From: Scortum barcoo
Taxonomy: Eukaryota; Chordata; Actinopteri; Centrarchiformes; Terapontidae
Assembly: GCA_023238725.1 (NCBI GenBank)
Contig: CM041551.1
Span: forward strand, 8,793,759-8,857,758
DNA: 64,000 nt
Direction of reading: 5' to 3'
In this document: piece by piece, positions 46,965 through 59,349 of the stretch
Position numbering within the stretch: the stretch's first letter is position 1
Layout of the letters: each line of letters begins with the position of its first letter
The notes under the pieces: generated by a model
The model's database searches: none
Told to the model about the DNA's origin: nothing
Seen by the model: the letters and a program-made list of their open reading frames with translations, nothing else
Program-made: the position numbers and the translations under genes

Positions 46965-47560
46965 CACGGAGCGCCTTTGTAACAGGTGCGTGACTCTCTC
47001 CAGACAGTGATCTTTTAATCTGCTAATGTGAAGGGAAGAATAATCTCACATCTGGAAGTTTTACTACTATGTAATTGCAGAGCTGCTAGTGAGCAGCCCC
47101 CTGAGCCTCAGAGAAAAAGAATGACCTGCATTCAGCTCCAAACACAGACAGACGCGATAACATTTAGAGGGGATGAAATTTGTGTTAATTTCAGATGACT
47201 TGTCTTTTCCAAACCGATTTGGATTTCGCTCTGTTTGTTGACGTTGCTTTTAATGTGACGACTGTGACATGCATTTCCACAACAGATGGATTAATGTTTT
47301 TCTTTTCTCCTTGTATTTTTTTCCCTCTCTTTTTCATCCCCCTCTACTCTCTCTCTCTCTTTCCCTCTCTCCCTCTCTTGCAGGATTTCATCTAGACAGG
47401 TGCTTCCTGTCCGGACTTTGACGTAAAATTAAACACAAGTCCAGATGTGAAGTGTGCATGTGTGTGTCTGTCTGTGTGTGTCTGTCTGCGGGTGTGTGCA
47501 TGTCCAGGACAGACAGACAGACAGAGGGGGAGGCATGTTTCTTGCGCGTGGCCTGGTATT
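46965..47560. promoter_or_regulatory. CNE-like block followed by a pyrimidine tract and acceptor-like site
   Basis: 46965-47100 is repeat-free (CTTTTAATCTGCTAATGTG near 47009). 47310-47380 is a long pyrimidine tract ending in CTCTTGCAG at 47383, a very good splice-acceptor shape. The following GATTTCATCTAGACAGGTGC has an in-frame TAG and a nearby ACAG/GTGC, so a 16-base micro-exon or a terminal exon is conceivable but unproven. GT/TCTG repeats at 47455-47520. Confidence 0.25.
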
Positions 47561-49610
47561 TTTACCATGGCTGAAAAAAGAAGGAATGAAAAGAAATAAA
47601 GTAAGACAAACAGAAGAAGAGAGAAGGTAATAAAAAGTGGCTGTGAAAGGAAATTAGCAACAAATGCAATCCCATGATTTGAGCAAGTTAAGTTTCCCTG
47701 AACTATTATCCTTATAATGCAAACACAGCACATGGACATGAACTGTGTCTACTTCGTCTTTATTATTTTCATGTATTTTGCTTTTTTAAAAAATACAAAA
47801 GGTTACCTTACTTACAAATCCTGAAAAAATACAGACATTTTACAGACATTGTAGAATTGATAAACACATATCTGTGTGTTTGTGTACATATCACATGCAC
47901 AAAATGTCCATTCCTTTTATTAAATGCCAGCTTCAAGTTGATTCCAGGTTAATGGCATCACAATATGGCTTTCAAAGAGCGATTAAATACAGTCGTCTAA
48001 AAGACGTGCTTTTCTGTTCTTCTTTTGCTTTTCTCGTCCTTGTCCTGAATGGAGAGACAGGAGAAGGGAGAGAGAGAAAGAGAGGGAGAAATGGAAAGGT
48101 CATGAGTGATGGATGCTTTGTGTGTGTCTGTCATTCCCAATTACTGAACTTTGCCTTTTAAAGCGTCGCTCAGATGCATTTCTCATTTCTGCCTTTCTGA
48201 CTGATGAAGAGCAGGCTCTGACTGGGGGCACTGTGTGTTTTAAACACCGCCTCACTAGTCATTCAGTATTTACTTCAGATACAATACACTGCAGCAGCCG
48301 CTCCTGCTCTGCAGCGATCTTCCACTGCAACTTTCTTGATTGTATTCATTCTCACGTTCTGTTATCAAATGTATAGTTTCCTCCCGCGCTCAGGTCTGTT
48401 ATGGTGCGATGCAAAGAAAAATGAGATTACATATCATGTTTTTTTAAAGAAGTGTTCAAAGCTACAAAATACACTGCAGGGAACAGAGTCTATGGGGGGA
48501 GGCTGCACTTTGACACTGAGCAATGCAGATGCATACAATACCTACAGTCAGTGCTTCCAGCAAACACGTTCCAGCAGACATCTATCCAGTCTCTTTAAAG
48601 TGTATCACAATCACAGTTATTAATTCCTAACATTGTTAAAGGCTGTTCAGATGGCTAACAGCTTATGAAAACAAACACAATAAGAAGTGATATAAAGTTG
48701 GTGTTACCTTATTGAAGCACCAAAGAGTTTATGATTGAATAACCTTTTTGCACGCGAGGAAAAACAAAAACAGTCTCAGGATATAAATTCCCAAACTCTA
48801 TTTTTCTATTTTCTGCACATTTCCTCAGAATAACTGCAGAGATATGTTTTGTATGCTCCCAATTCCCATGCCAAGGTCCCTGTCTTTATTTTTCTACATG
48901 TTACATATATTCTTTTACAATACCTGCCTGATAAAAGTGTTTCAAAAGCTTTCACTGCCCTATATTTAACACATTGTGGCCTGTACAGCTGCCTCCTGTG
49001 GTACTATGTGTTATTTTTAAGGGAAAGGAAAGGGAGAGTAGAGGGACAGGTGCTATGGCAGGCAGCAAGGTTAATCTCCTCTGTGCTCTGTCAGCCTCCT
49101 CGCAAAAACTTTAAAAAGTGTCATGTTGACTAGCTGTAACACTGTGACACTCTACAGACATAGGAAGAAGAGGTGGGAGGGAGGAAGGGAGGCAGGGAAA
49201 CAGAGATTGAGACAGAGCAGGAGGGATGGAGAAAGAGGGACTGAAAGAGAACTGTTGACAAAAAAAAAAGCGAGAAATATCCAAATATATACAGCAAAAA
49301 AAGAGTAGAATCCTCCAACACCTTCCTCATTCTCGCTGTTTTCACCCACTGACTATATTAAAATCATTCCCTGTTAATACATCCATTTTCTGCTCGTGAA
49401 AACCTCCCTAAGTGTCACGATAAAGGTGGAGGTGGTTTGTGAGGTCAGCCCGAGGAGAGCTTTACGAGACAAGCTGTGCTGATATATGGCTCACGGAGAC
49501 TCCATTAAAACCCTGGACCTGCGCCATTTGGGAAAATGGAGGTCACTCATGCTAGGGTCATGTGACATCTATAAAATCAAACTTTTTCTTAATATCTGGT
49601 CGTATATCAC
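47561..49610. other. Noncoding spacer
   Basis: Mostly AT-rich. Purine-rich patches at 48055-48100 and 49145-49250 generate charged low-complexity frames. No gene recognised; the overlapping plus frames at 47874-48623 show no domain. Confidence 0.55.
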
Positions 49611-49613
49611 CTG

Positions 49614-49639
49614 TTTTTTTTTTTTTTTTTTTTTTTTTT
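49614..49639. repeat. Poly-T tract
   Basis: About 26 uninterrupted T. It could be the poly-A tail of a minus-strand retroposon, but no element body was recognised to its left. Confidence 0.9.
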
Positions 49640-49899
49640 ACTCCACCCCCCTCGTTTTTTTGCCTTTTTTCCGCTAATGCTTGAATCTTAAACAATAGGC
49701 CCGGGGTCGAGGAGGATTGTTTTTCAAGATGCAGAGGGAGGGGGGATGCTGGGTTCGTGCTTGCCTGTATGTGCTCTGGCTTGGTAAGGGGAACAGGGTG
49801 ATGCTCAGTTTTTGATAAATGTACCATATCACATCTGCAGAGGAGCATAGGGGGTACGATCTGCAGTCGGTAATCTGGGAAAGAAGGGAACAGGTGTGT

Positions 49900-50760
49900 A
49901 AAGGCATGATCGGGAGTCCCCCCCCTCTTTATCTGTCTCTCCTTCCCTCCCCTCCATCACTCTCCTTTCCTCTGTTTGTCATGCTCAGCTTCTCATTTCG
50001 TCCCTCTCTGCAGGTAACCTAATTAAAGTGACTTCACGCTTTCTCCCTCGCTCACCTTACACGTATAATTGTCTCTGTCTCTTGCACTCGTTCTGCCTCT
50101 CTGTTTTTTCCCCTCTTGCACTCTTTGTTAGAATCTTAAATTTGTCTTAAACTTATCCCCTTCACTTTTTTTTTTTACTCTAGCTCCTGTCTCCCCTCGT
50201 ACTGTATACCCTTAAAACCCAAGAAACATGTCATTTCCCATTTCTCCCTTCCTCTTCCTCTGGTTCTCCTTTTTCCTTATCTTCATGTCTCTTTAAGCCA
50301 GAGTGTGTCCTGTCTGTCTACCCGTGGCTCCCATCTCCCTAGGGCAGCATTTCCAGGCTTCATTTGTTTGAGGGCTTTCTAATCTGGGGACTGGGACAAC
50401 CTCAGTCCACCGTGCCCTCGTCAATCATCCCCGCAGAGGAGCAGAGAGGAGGTGAAGAAGGAGTAGAGAGGAGGAAGAGGACTGGAGGTGATGGCATGAT
50501 TAGTTATCTGTCCCCGCTCTCGCCCACCCGCCCCATCGCCGGCGACTACCACTCCCTCCATCTCTCCCATCTCTCACTCACTCCCTCCGCCTATCCCTAC
50601 CTCTTTCCCTCGCCGTCTCTCCATCTATCTTACCTTCTTATCTCTCTCTCTCTCTCTCTCTCCTTTCTGCTCTCTCCCTGCATCCCAAGCGCCAGCCTGT
50701 AGAGCCAGCCATCCCTCTGTCCGTCTGTCTATTTATCTGTCTGTCTGATTGTCTGACCTC
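49900..50760. repeat. Pyrimidine-rich low-complexity region
   Basis: Long C/T-rich stretches at 49915-50000, 50030-50140, 50180-50290 and 50520-50690, the last ending in (TC)n at about 50639-50662. The open frame at 50364-50702 is Ser/Leu/Pro-rich low complexity. Such tracts can form triplex DNA. No gene. Confidence 0.7.
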
Positions 50761-51160
50761 AGCCCCGACGGTGGTCCCTTTTGTGTCTACGGACAAATGA
50801 GGATGACCTTTTATTGTAAAACAGACACCTACAGGGAGGGATGAAACCGCCAGTGTTTAAATTAACAACAGAGAGAAGAGAGGGAGAGGGAGGCCGTTTC
50901 AAACAGAGAGAGGGAAGGCGGAGAGAGGGCGAGAGAGTGTAAAGTTTTTGAAGTTCTAATAATTATAGAACAGTGTTTGCGTCAAACTAGCATGGCCACT
51001 GCTCAATAATAAAGTCCCCTACCTGGCTGGCAGCTATTGATGAACAGTGGTGAAGCAGTGAGGAGCGGACCTCTTGAACATGCCCTGGACCCATCAGTAT
51101 GGGTGCATGAATTATAAATGGCATTGACTGTGGAGGCCATAAGAGTAGACAGAGTATTAT
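50761..51160. promoter_or_regulatory. CNE-like block after a purine tract
   Basis: 50860-50940 is GA-rich. 50945-51150 is repeat-free and GC-balanced (TTCTAATAATTATAGAAC near 50954, CAGCTATTGATGAACAGTGG near 51031, GCATGAATTATAAATGGC near 51106). Regulatory role inferred from composition. Confidence 0.35.
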
Positions 51161-51990
51161 TGCACATGAAGGTCCATTCTGATTTTGATTATTTTTATTC
51201 CGGGGGGCTCACAAAAGGCCGTTGGTGAATATTCTAAAAGGGCACAGGGCTGAGATGGGCTTGATGGCAGGCTTTGATTTCTGGCTAATAGCCACTTCAA
51301 ACAGGCTTGGACGGCCCGGAGACAGGGTAGGAAGATGACACCAGGGCTAAAGGACAGAGGGACACGGGACGCACAAAAAGGGAGGCCACATAAACCACAC
51401 ACACACACACACACAGAAGACACGTTACAGCTCACGGTTCAAGCATTTTAGCAGACGTTCATACCCAGAGCTGCATAGTCCAAGTTCAACTGCAGCTGTA
51501 GTTCAACTGCATGTGTAAACAATCGTATATGTCAGACAAATGATCTGCCCATAATACCGATAGTTCCCAGCAAATGTAATTTAACAAAGCCATATTCTGA
51601 CAGAGATCTTCATCAGGCAAATAACGATCACAAGGCCCATTGCTAGTTTGTATTTGTTTTTATTGTTTAAATCCCTTTGAGCAAGTAATGTGTATATTAC
51701 CACTTTTCTACTTTTTATTTCTATGTATTTTTCTATATAATAGTTTCAGTGATAATAATTTCATTATATGTCATTCTTTACATTTGACTGAATGTTTGAT
51801 GTGTTAGATTTATGGTTTTATTTCCTAACATTTTTCTAATGTTATTTTTTCCCTTTCCATAAAGGTTGTCTTTGTTCCCTATATCAGATCTTATCCACCT
51901 TTCTTCTGATTGGTCTACCCTGAGAGACTAACTCGCAATCATGCTGATCACAGCCACCTGAGTGACTTATATGTTAAAGACAGGGCTTTT
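51161..51990. other. Noncoding spacer
   Basis: CA tract at about 51398-51416, then AT-rich. The segment from about 51880 may belong to the LINE relic that follows, but I cannot trace its frame. Confidence 0.5.
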
Positions 51991-51993
51991 TGA

Positions 51994-52038
51994 CTTTTCA
52001 CATCTTTTAAAACCCACCTCTTCAAAAGAACATTTGTA
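51994..52038 (+). pseudogene. LINE ORF2 C-terminal remnant
   Basis: The frame reads LFTSFKTHLFKRTFV. The pattern S-F-K-x-x-L-K-T-H-L-F is the usual C-terminal signature of L2/Rex/CR1-type non-LTR retrotransposon ORF2 proteins; here it is shortened to SFKTHLF. A stop (TGA) lies directly upstream in frame. Only about 15 residues are readable, so the family is approximate. It is a dead fragment. Confidence 0.4.
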
Positions 52039-53790
52039 ACAGTGCAGTATTTAGAGATTCATTCACTATTCTTGTGTGATTTGTTTGCAACATGCACCAG
52101 AGAAACAAGGTGCATAGACAGGTTTAGAAGAATCTGTGTGTAAGGCCAGGCACAAGTTTGCCTCAGGCATACACATGACATATATGTATTCATGTGCGTA
52201 TGCACACGCACAAACAGACTTCATAACTTTGTGGATTAGGATGCTTGGGCTTAGGATACATTTTACCATTCATCTTTTCCAAATCTCTCTCTCTCTCTCT
52301 CTGCACACACACACACACACACTCACTCACATACTCATAAACATGGAGTCATGCAGACCATCTTGGCCTCGGTGATCTAGAGTCCTTTGTCTGCTTTGGC
52401 CCGTTTTTATGTAAAGGCTTCTGGCTAGGGAGACAAAGTCTGGATTATAGGCTGAATTTAATATAGCAAAATTTATCTACCCCACTGCAGCACACACAGC
52501 ACAACCTCTGACACATTCTCACCTATGCACACACAGACACACACACACAAAAATAGCCAACACAGTATAAATCTTCCTTAAGGTCCAGCTCCACCCCCTC
52601 TTCATCATAACTGCCTCTCATTCATTAGCTGTGCAGAAACACACCAATATATCCACACGCACACACAAAAATATGTCCACACACACACACACATATATAC
52701 ACCAACTGGGACTTCCACACGACTGAGATACCCCCACGCCACAGTCCCACTCTCTCTCTTTTAATTACAAAGAATGGGCCTGGGTAGGTCACACAAAACA
52801 AATCAATACCTCTAAAAGAAATATTTAAATGTGACCTAGAAAACAGAGCTTGCGCCCCCATTTTATTATTGATTTTTGACGCAAGGCGATTTAGTCTTTG
52901 AGAGATTTTTTTTTATTTTGTTTTTGTTTTGGTTTTTTTCCTGTTTTTTTGCAACATGCCAAACAGCACATAAATATTTACTCCAATGATAAAGCGAGAG
53001 AATGAATATTGAATTTGGAGGTAAGCATGTGTGTATGATCCAATATCCATCCAAAGAGAGCCTGCACATTGTCTCAGTCAGAAAGGCAATATAAATATAA
53101 GCATATTTGTTAGAGGCAGGGTCAATATCATAAGGTGGATATGGTTTGCACCTCTGAGGCTGCTTAGAGAGAGAGAGTTTGAAATCAATGGTGCGTCTAG
53201 CATCCAGCTCATTTTGTTTCTTACAGCTACCAGATTAAATTCTTTTTTCAGATTCAAATAAGGATGGACGTTTCTGTCTCACTTGCACTGATTCATTTAA
53301 AATGCTCATCAAACCTGTTTTAATAGCACCTTTTCACCTGGAAGATGCTCGGCACAGCTGCTTCTGCTGCAGTTGGGGACAGAGCAGTTACTGTGGTATT
53401 TGGAAGTTCATCTGTGGATTGAAACTGCTTTCCTCTCTTATTCTGTCACCTTTAGGCTGCTGTTACTCTCCTTAAAACAGTTTCTTTCGACTGATGTAAT
53501 TGTTAGATATACTCTTTATTCTAGTCCGTCCTTACAGTTGAGATGTCAGTGTTACTGCTCGCTTAATTCAGAAATAAAACTTTCTTCCTGAGAAAGCTAA
53601 ATAATGCTCCACATTTAATCCAGATGTAATCCAGAAACCTGAAATCGAATCCAAACAATTATTAATGTTATCACAGTAAAGTGATACACTGATTAGTGAT
53701 GGTTTAAGGAACACACAGGTTTCTTTCTAGATGTGTGTGAAGCTGTAAACTCAGCTGTTTGTGATGGGTTTTACTATTAGCTGGTTTCTG
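52039..53790. other. Noncoding spacer with microsatellites
   Basis: Compound (TC)n(AC)n at 52284-52322, CA patches near 52535-52548 and 52660-52695, and T-rich 52905-52950. No gene. The open frames at 52066-52375 and 52625-52861 are repeat-driven. Confidence 0.6.
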
Positions 53791-53854
53791 TTTGTCCCTC
53801 TACTCAGGTGTTCTGGGCTCATCTATGTGTGTGTTGGGTTATGTCTGTTTATAT

Positions 53855-54191
53855 GCGTGTGTGTGCGTGTGTGTGTGTGTGCTTGTAGCGCGCATTTTTT
53901 GTGGGTTAGGAGGAAGAAGAGGATATAAGCCTGGATTAAGTTCAGAGGATGATTTTTATCCTTGTAGGGGGTCTCTAAACGGTAAGAGATGGATGCAAGG
54001 CATGACCCTAACTGCGCACACACATATGCACACACACACACACACACACAAATGGATGATGGATTCAAAAAGAAACATGCAATCAACACACACATGCACA
54101 AACACATACTCACAAGGGCAAGAACACACAGGAAGAAAGACTCTGGAGGAAACTTGCTGTCATCACACACACACACACACACACACACACA
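53855..54191. repeat. Cluster of three long GT/CA tracts
   Basis: GT tract at 53855-53881, CA tract at 54029-54051 and CA tract at 54164-54191. GT on the left and CA on the right are inverted relative to one another, so the single strand could fold back. The 147- and 129-codon overlapping frames are translations of these tracts. Confidence 0.95.
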
Positions 54192-55090
54192 TTCAGGTGT
54201 GCCGTGATCCACAAACAGGGATTATATTGTGCTGATGTTAGAAGTAAAAGAAAAGACAGCTCTGCCAAAGCTTCCTCTTCATTGTCACGGTGATAACACT
54301 AACAGTATTGACAAGTGTATAGAATCACAACTTCAATAACTTCTTCTACCTTTATATCCTTTTTATTCACCTTTTTTATTTGCACCTCTGACCTTTATGC
54401 ATCTGTTTAAGTTGTGCTATGAATGTGTGTGAAATATGTACTCTGTACTCAGCGGAAAGCCGAGAATAAACATGAAAGCTTCATTAATTGAGAGGTCTTC
54501 AAGCAATGTACGACTGTATGGCTTCTTTACTCTTATGTTAAGAGAAAGAGACATTCTAATCTTACAGCTCCTGATCGAACATCGGGCCAGCATCAGGGTG
54601 TTTAAAAGCAAAGTAGCAGGTGAGCCAGACAAATAAAAGAATAAGAGAGAAACAGAAAGGGTGGGTGGGAGTGCCTTTCATCATTTCATCTTTTCATTTT
54701 CCATACAAGTGATGGCAGCATTTGATGGAAAAACCGATTATTGTGCGATTTCTCTTTGTTCTCGACCATTAGAGCTCGAGATAAGCTGTGGACAAGCAAA
54801 TGGAATTTTCTCATTCAGATCCTCCTCCTCCACTATCGTGTTCTCTGTAACTTCCTCCTTTCTTCTTCTCCTCTTCCGCTCCTTCCGCTTTCTTCTCCTC
54901 ATCGTTTTCCAGCTCTGTGTCCTCGTCTGCAGCGCTGATCAGATTTAGCCCTTAGAAATACGATTTCAAGGGACTCAGTTCATCACACAATGCTGAGCAT
55001 GACCTTTGCTTTGTTTCTGTCTCTCTGTGTCTGTCTGTCTCATGACATTTCTACTGTATGCACACACAGGTGCAGGCATACACACTTTTA
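54192..55090. other. Noncoding spacer
   Basis: Pyrimidine-rich 54815-54925. Open frames at 54417-54948 on both strands carry no domain. The block 54470-54600 is GC-balanced and repeat-free. No gene recognised. Confidence 0.5.
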
Positions 55091-55096
55091 TATCTG

Positions 55097-55122
55097 CACA
55101 CACACACACACACACACACACA
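55097..55122. repeat. (CA)n microsatellite
   Basis: Uninterrupted dinucleotide tract; source of the Cys-Val-rich minus-strand frame around it. Confidence 0.95.
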
Positions 55123-57300
55123 GGCACATGCACAGATTATGTCCCTTTGAAGTGCATTTGACACAAACTCTCTACACACTTTATTAGGAGTGAAAACAAT
55201 ATGGGCACAGAACAAGAAAAGAACCAAAGATGACAGAACGTGGATAAAACAGGCAATGTAGTGTAAACTGGGTGTTTGCTCGAGCAAGACTGGGGCCTTT
55301 GGGTCTTGACTTGGTCTTTGAGGTGGAAGTGTGGGTGTTAGGTCTGATCTAAGGAGCAGATACAAACTCTGATTCACTAACATGGTTACAAGTATGGTTA
55401 AATAAAGTGCTCTAAGGGAAGACCTACATCCTTGTGACTTCTTTAAAGACTGATAACTCAGTGCAGTGTGGGGCTGCAGCAGTAGGGGAAAGTTGATAAC
55501 AATTTCACTCCTTTCTATGGTCTATGCTTTTTACTCTCTGTCTTTCTCTTTGGTCCCCTTCCTTCTCTCTGTCTCCCTCCTCAGCTGCTAATACAAAAAA
55601 TGAAATGGTCTGTATCCTACTTCAGCTCTGCTGTTTCACCTTGAAGAACAACCCACCCCTCCACCTCCCCCTCCACCCCTCCACCCTTCCAATGGGATCG
55701 TTCCAAACAACTCTTTCATTCAGTCACACACACGCACATACACACAGTAATGGCAGTAAGTGATTAGGTTCACAGATGAGGGATCATTTTTGTCCATTTT
55801 CTGGGAAACGGTGATTGCTCACAGCATTCATTAGCAAATCGCAGAGGTCAAATGATTCACAGGCAGCACTTGCTCTTTTAAAACCATCTTGCACAGTCCA
55901 AGATGAATAAGATGAGACCGCAAATTAATAGACCTACCACTAAACTAGTTCTACAGATGAAGAGGACATGGCGTTATTATGTCCTTGATGCCTCTGAAAG
56001 TTAAGTAAAATAAGCCTTACTTTATTTTTTTTTTTAAGGAGTATTAGTATAAATTATGAACACGGACCACTTGCATTTTTACAAGAAGATCTGTTTGTGG
56101 TGCTGTTGTAGCAGGGAGTATACAGCACAGGAGCCTATTTGAATGGCATCGTGTGTGAATGTATCATTGAAATGTGTAATCCCAGAGCAGCTGGGGAGCT
56201 GTGTGTGATGGAGAGAGCTGGGCTTCATCATAGCCTCCACAGGAGACTGGATGAGTCCAGAGCGAGCAAGAGAGACAGACAGAGACGTAGAGACTGAGAG
56301 AGAGAAGGAGGGAGGAGGAGAGACACCATACTGACAGTATGAATGATACATCATATGATTGTCTTGGACAGAGCTGTTCTCTCTGACTGCCTATACTGCA
56401 CTCTCCAACTGTCCTCCATTTCACAAGCCCTGGTGGACTGATTTATTACACTCAACAAAACTGCCATAGACTCGACTCCGTGTTGCTGCCCATAAGTTTT
56501 CAAACTTTTTCTTGGGGGAATATTCCCAGAATGTGCTTTTTATTTTTATTTTTTCCTTATTATTTAGTTTTTCGCTCACATATTTCTCAGCTCCCAGCAA
56601 TGGCTAATCGAAAATCAGTAAATAAAGCCATAAACTGGGATTTTAAAAAAGTTGAATTTAATCCAAATGCAGTGACATCAACAGGCATCTGTTCAAACTT
56701 AATTCTTCCCGTGACTCTGTTCCATGCAAATTTCCACCATGTGCATCCGTGTAGAAAGTTCACTCCCGTCTTTCAAGTGCTTTTGAGGTTTAGATGGAAT
56801 TTTTTTGAATGACAGCCACTGAAAAATCAATCGCAAAATCAAATAAAGGTGGCATATCAAGACATGTTTAAGTGGATATTTCAGAAATGCACTTTTGTTT
56901 TATCTACCGTCAACCTGCCAATAACAATCAATAATCTTTGAAGTGTGAAGCCTTTTTCTTTCCTTTTCTCCCTCCACTCAACAAGCAAAGGGCTGGAATA
57001 AACACATGTCATCAGTTGGATAACAAGAATGGTGGGTTTGTGGGATGTAGGTTACATTTCAAAGGTTTGAAAGGACAGAGAAAGCTACCGTCTGTGAATT
57101 ATTAAAGAGGTAAGGGATAGGATGGAGAATATGAGTGAGTAGCATTTAGAGTTCAGAGGAGAGGGAGAGAGGCGGCCGGCCCACAGTGCAGTTCTGTGTG
57201 TATGACTACGATGGGAAATCCATATACGCTAACCTTTCTTTGTCTGTAGTTTTATTGAAATTGACTGGTCAGAAGGACGGTATTTCACCAGGATAGTATA
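55123..57300. other. Noncoding spacer
   Basis: C-rich repeat of CCCCTCCACC-like words at about 55650-55690 (i-motif-capable), CA patch near 55725-55745, T/A run at 56023-56036, and GA-rich patch at 56270-56330. The block 56600-56720 is AT-rich and repeat-free. No gene recognised. Confidence 0.5.
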
Positions 57301-57318
57301 GAGCGCATTCAGTCCCAC

Positions 57319-57447
57319 CTGATTCCAGACCTCCTTCACTCCTCAACTGTGTTTGCACTGTATGCGGATGATGAAATCTTGTAATATGTGAGAGACTACT
57401 TCCCAATTCTGTCTGGAACTTGTATCCATCTCTTTTTGGACTTTTAG
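57319..57447 (+). pseudogene. Non-LTR retrotransposon RT remnant (L1-like)
   Basis: The frame reads FALYADDEIL, containing the YADD catalytic motif of reverse transcriptase. A stop (TAA, 57382-57384) follows, then YVRDYFPILSG. LYADD followed by a Y-V-R-D segment fits fish L1/Tx1-type elements. The frame ends at a second stop at 57445-57447. The fragment is short and dead. Confidence 0.5.
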
Positions 57448-57860
57448 GGCTGATAGAAACTCACACTCCTGATAATAAATGTGTGTGCAAGTGTTATACT
57501 CACAAAGCCAGCACTGTTATTCAATTTTTAGATAATAAAACACTTTTCTTTTGTTTTCTGGTGCTATATACAAACACACAACTGACATATTCAGATATCA
57601 CACAGTATGGCGATATGTTCTCAGAACACTTTATGGGATTACATTTGTTTTGGAGCAAAAGATATCAGCTTTTCACGGCAGTTTTGCATCTAGTTTCTAA
57701 ATTTGCCAATTTACCGTAAATACAGACAATCATCAGAAATGACAACATATGGAATTGCAAAGAGGATTCGGCATAAACATCTCCCATATCTCCACTAGCC
57801 ACCCCGTTGAGGGAGGGCAGGTCAGCAAATAGGCTTTTCACATTTCAGACACCACAATGT
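57448..57860. other. AT-rich spacer
   Basis: May include further decayed LINE sequence at its start, not traceable. The 99-codon frame at 57420-57719 is AT-driven. Nothing else. Confidence 0.5.
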
Positions 57861-57864
57861 CACT

Positions 57865-58080
57865 CCATCTCATTGCGGCATCCATTACGTGCTACCTTGG
57901 GAATGAGGAGAGGTCCATGCTGAGAATCAGGGCAGAAAATGGCCGCCCACTAGGAGGGGTAAAATGGCCAGCGTTATTATTCTGGCTCCCCCCAGGGGGA
58001 ATTGGCCTGAATATAGATATGCAACATTATAAAACCAGGTTATTATCTGGGTGCAGGGTAACGGCCTCTTGCCTCTCCCT
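57865..58080. promoter_or_regulatory. CNE-like noncoding block
   Basis: Repeat-free, GC-balanced block (CATCCATTACGTGCTACC near 57878, AAAATGGCCAGCGTTATTATT near 57960, CTGAATATAGATATGCAAC near 58008). It ends at a CA tract (58089-58115). An open frame covers part of it but has no domain. Regulatory role inferred. Confidence 0.35.
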
Positions 58081-58115
58081 CCCCTATGACACACACACAC
58101 GCACACACACACACA

Positions 58116-58985
58116 AGCATGTGTAGCCTGCACACACATTACAAAATCTGTTTGCAGTATCTGGGTAGTGTAGCACACTGTGATGATTGTAGCCCTTCCA
58201 GTGATTGAGAGATGTTTACTGTCCCGGTTGATACCCTTCCTCTGTTTTCACCATGTGTCATTGTCTTTGTGATTATTTTCTTGCGTCTTTTATTTACAGA
58301 AAATTAACATCAAGCTTCCCTCAGTTCTCCTCTCTGCCTCCGCTCTCCCAGTAAAAGTAATGTCATTTTATGGTGCAATGATATTTCCGATTTCAGTAAT
58401 GTAGACGGCAGTTTCATATCAGTGAGCATTATTCACTTATGGGCTTCTTGCTTTAAAACGTATTATTATTTTGGTAATAAATTTGTTATTTGAGTCGATA
58501 TCTCTCTGGTGTGTGTGTGTGTAGCAGGGATTATGTAGAGGTTTTCACAGATTATACCTGGCATGTTGAGCCGTGTGTAGATATTCACTGCCACAATGAT
58601 CTGGCTCTTTTCACAAATGCACACATGGACAAATGGACATTTTATGCTATCTCTGCATGCAGCATAGGATTGACACAAACTATTTAAATTAGTGGTAAAA
58701 CCACTGGCCACCCCACTCTGTCCCTCACTGTGTCTTCTCCTTTCTATTTATGTTTTTATCTTCCTCTCTTCCTCTGTAGCTTCCTCTCCAAGTTCTATCT
58801 TCCTCTCTCCCTCCTTCCTCTCTTGTTCTGAATTTCCTCTTTTTTCCCCTGTTGATCTCTACTGATTATGCCTCTCTTCCGTAGATTTGCCCCTTTCTTC
58901 CAGTGCTTTTCATGCAATTTAATAGCTCCCTCTCTTCTTTTCCTCCACCTCTCTCTATCTGTCTATCTGACTTCCAGGTCCGCGC
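58116..58985. other. Noncoding spacer, pyrimidine-rich end
   Basis: 58116-58690 is AT-rich. 58700-58970 is pyrimidine-rich with many TTCCTCT words, an ETS-type core repeated by composition. No gene. Confidence 0.55.
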
Positions 58986-59052
58986 TAATTCCCTCCTTTA
59001 TTCATGAACCTCACCCTGCTGGGTTAGTTGGTTTGGCGTGTATGTTTGTAGC

Positions 59053-59072
59053 TGTGTGTGTGTGTGTGTGTA

Positions 59073-59111
<39 letters not shown>

Positions 59112-59257
59112 CTGCTCGTGTGCAAGTGTGAGAGGAGAGGCAGACAGTAAATAGGAATATGAATCTTTAAGGGCCCGCTGCTACTGTGGCTGAAATGACT
59201 TTTCAGAGCCGCAGTGATTTTCCAAGAAGGATGTTGATGAGGGCTGGATTGCAGGAG

Positions 59258-59300
<43 letters not shown>
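59053..59300. repeat. Two long (TG)n microsatellites
   Basis: An interrupted TG tract at 59053-59110 and a pure (TG)21 tract at 59259-59300. The CVCVCV frames here are repeat translations. Poly-A follows at 59335-59349. Confidence 0.97.
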
Positions 59301-59302
<2 letters not shown>

Positions 59303-59349
59303 TTGTTTACAGCATGTCTGTTTGTCTCTCTGTTAAAAAAAAAAAAAAA

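Noticed and set aside
53792..54235. 147-codon plus frame and 129-codon minus frame
   Set aside because: Both run through three GT/CA tracts; His-Thr and Cys-Val repeats only.
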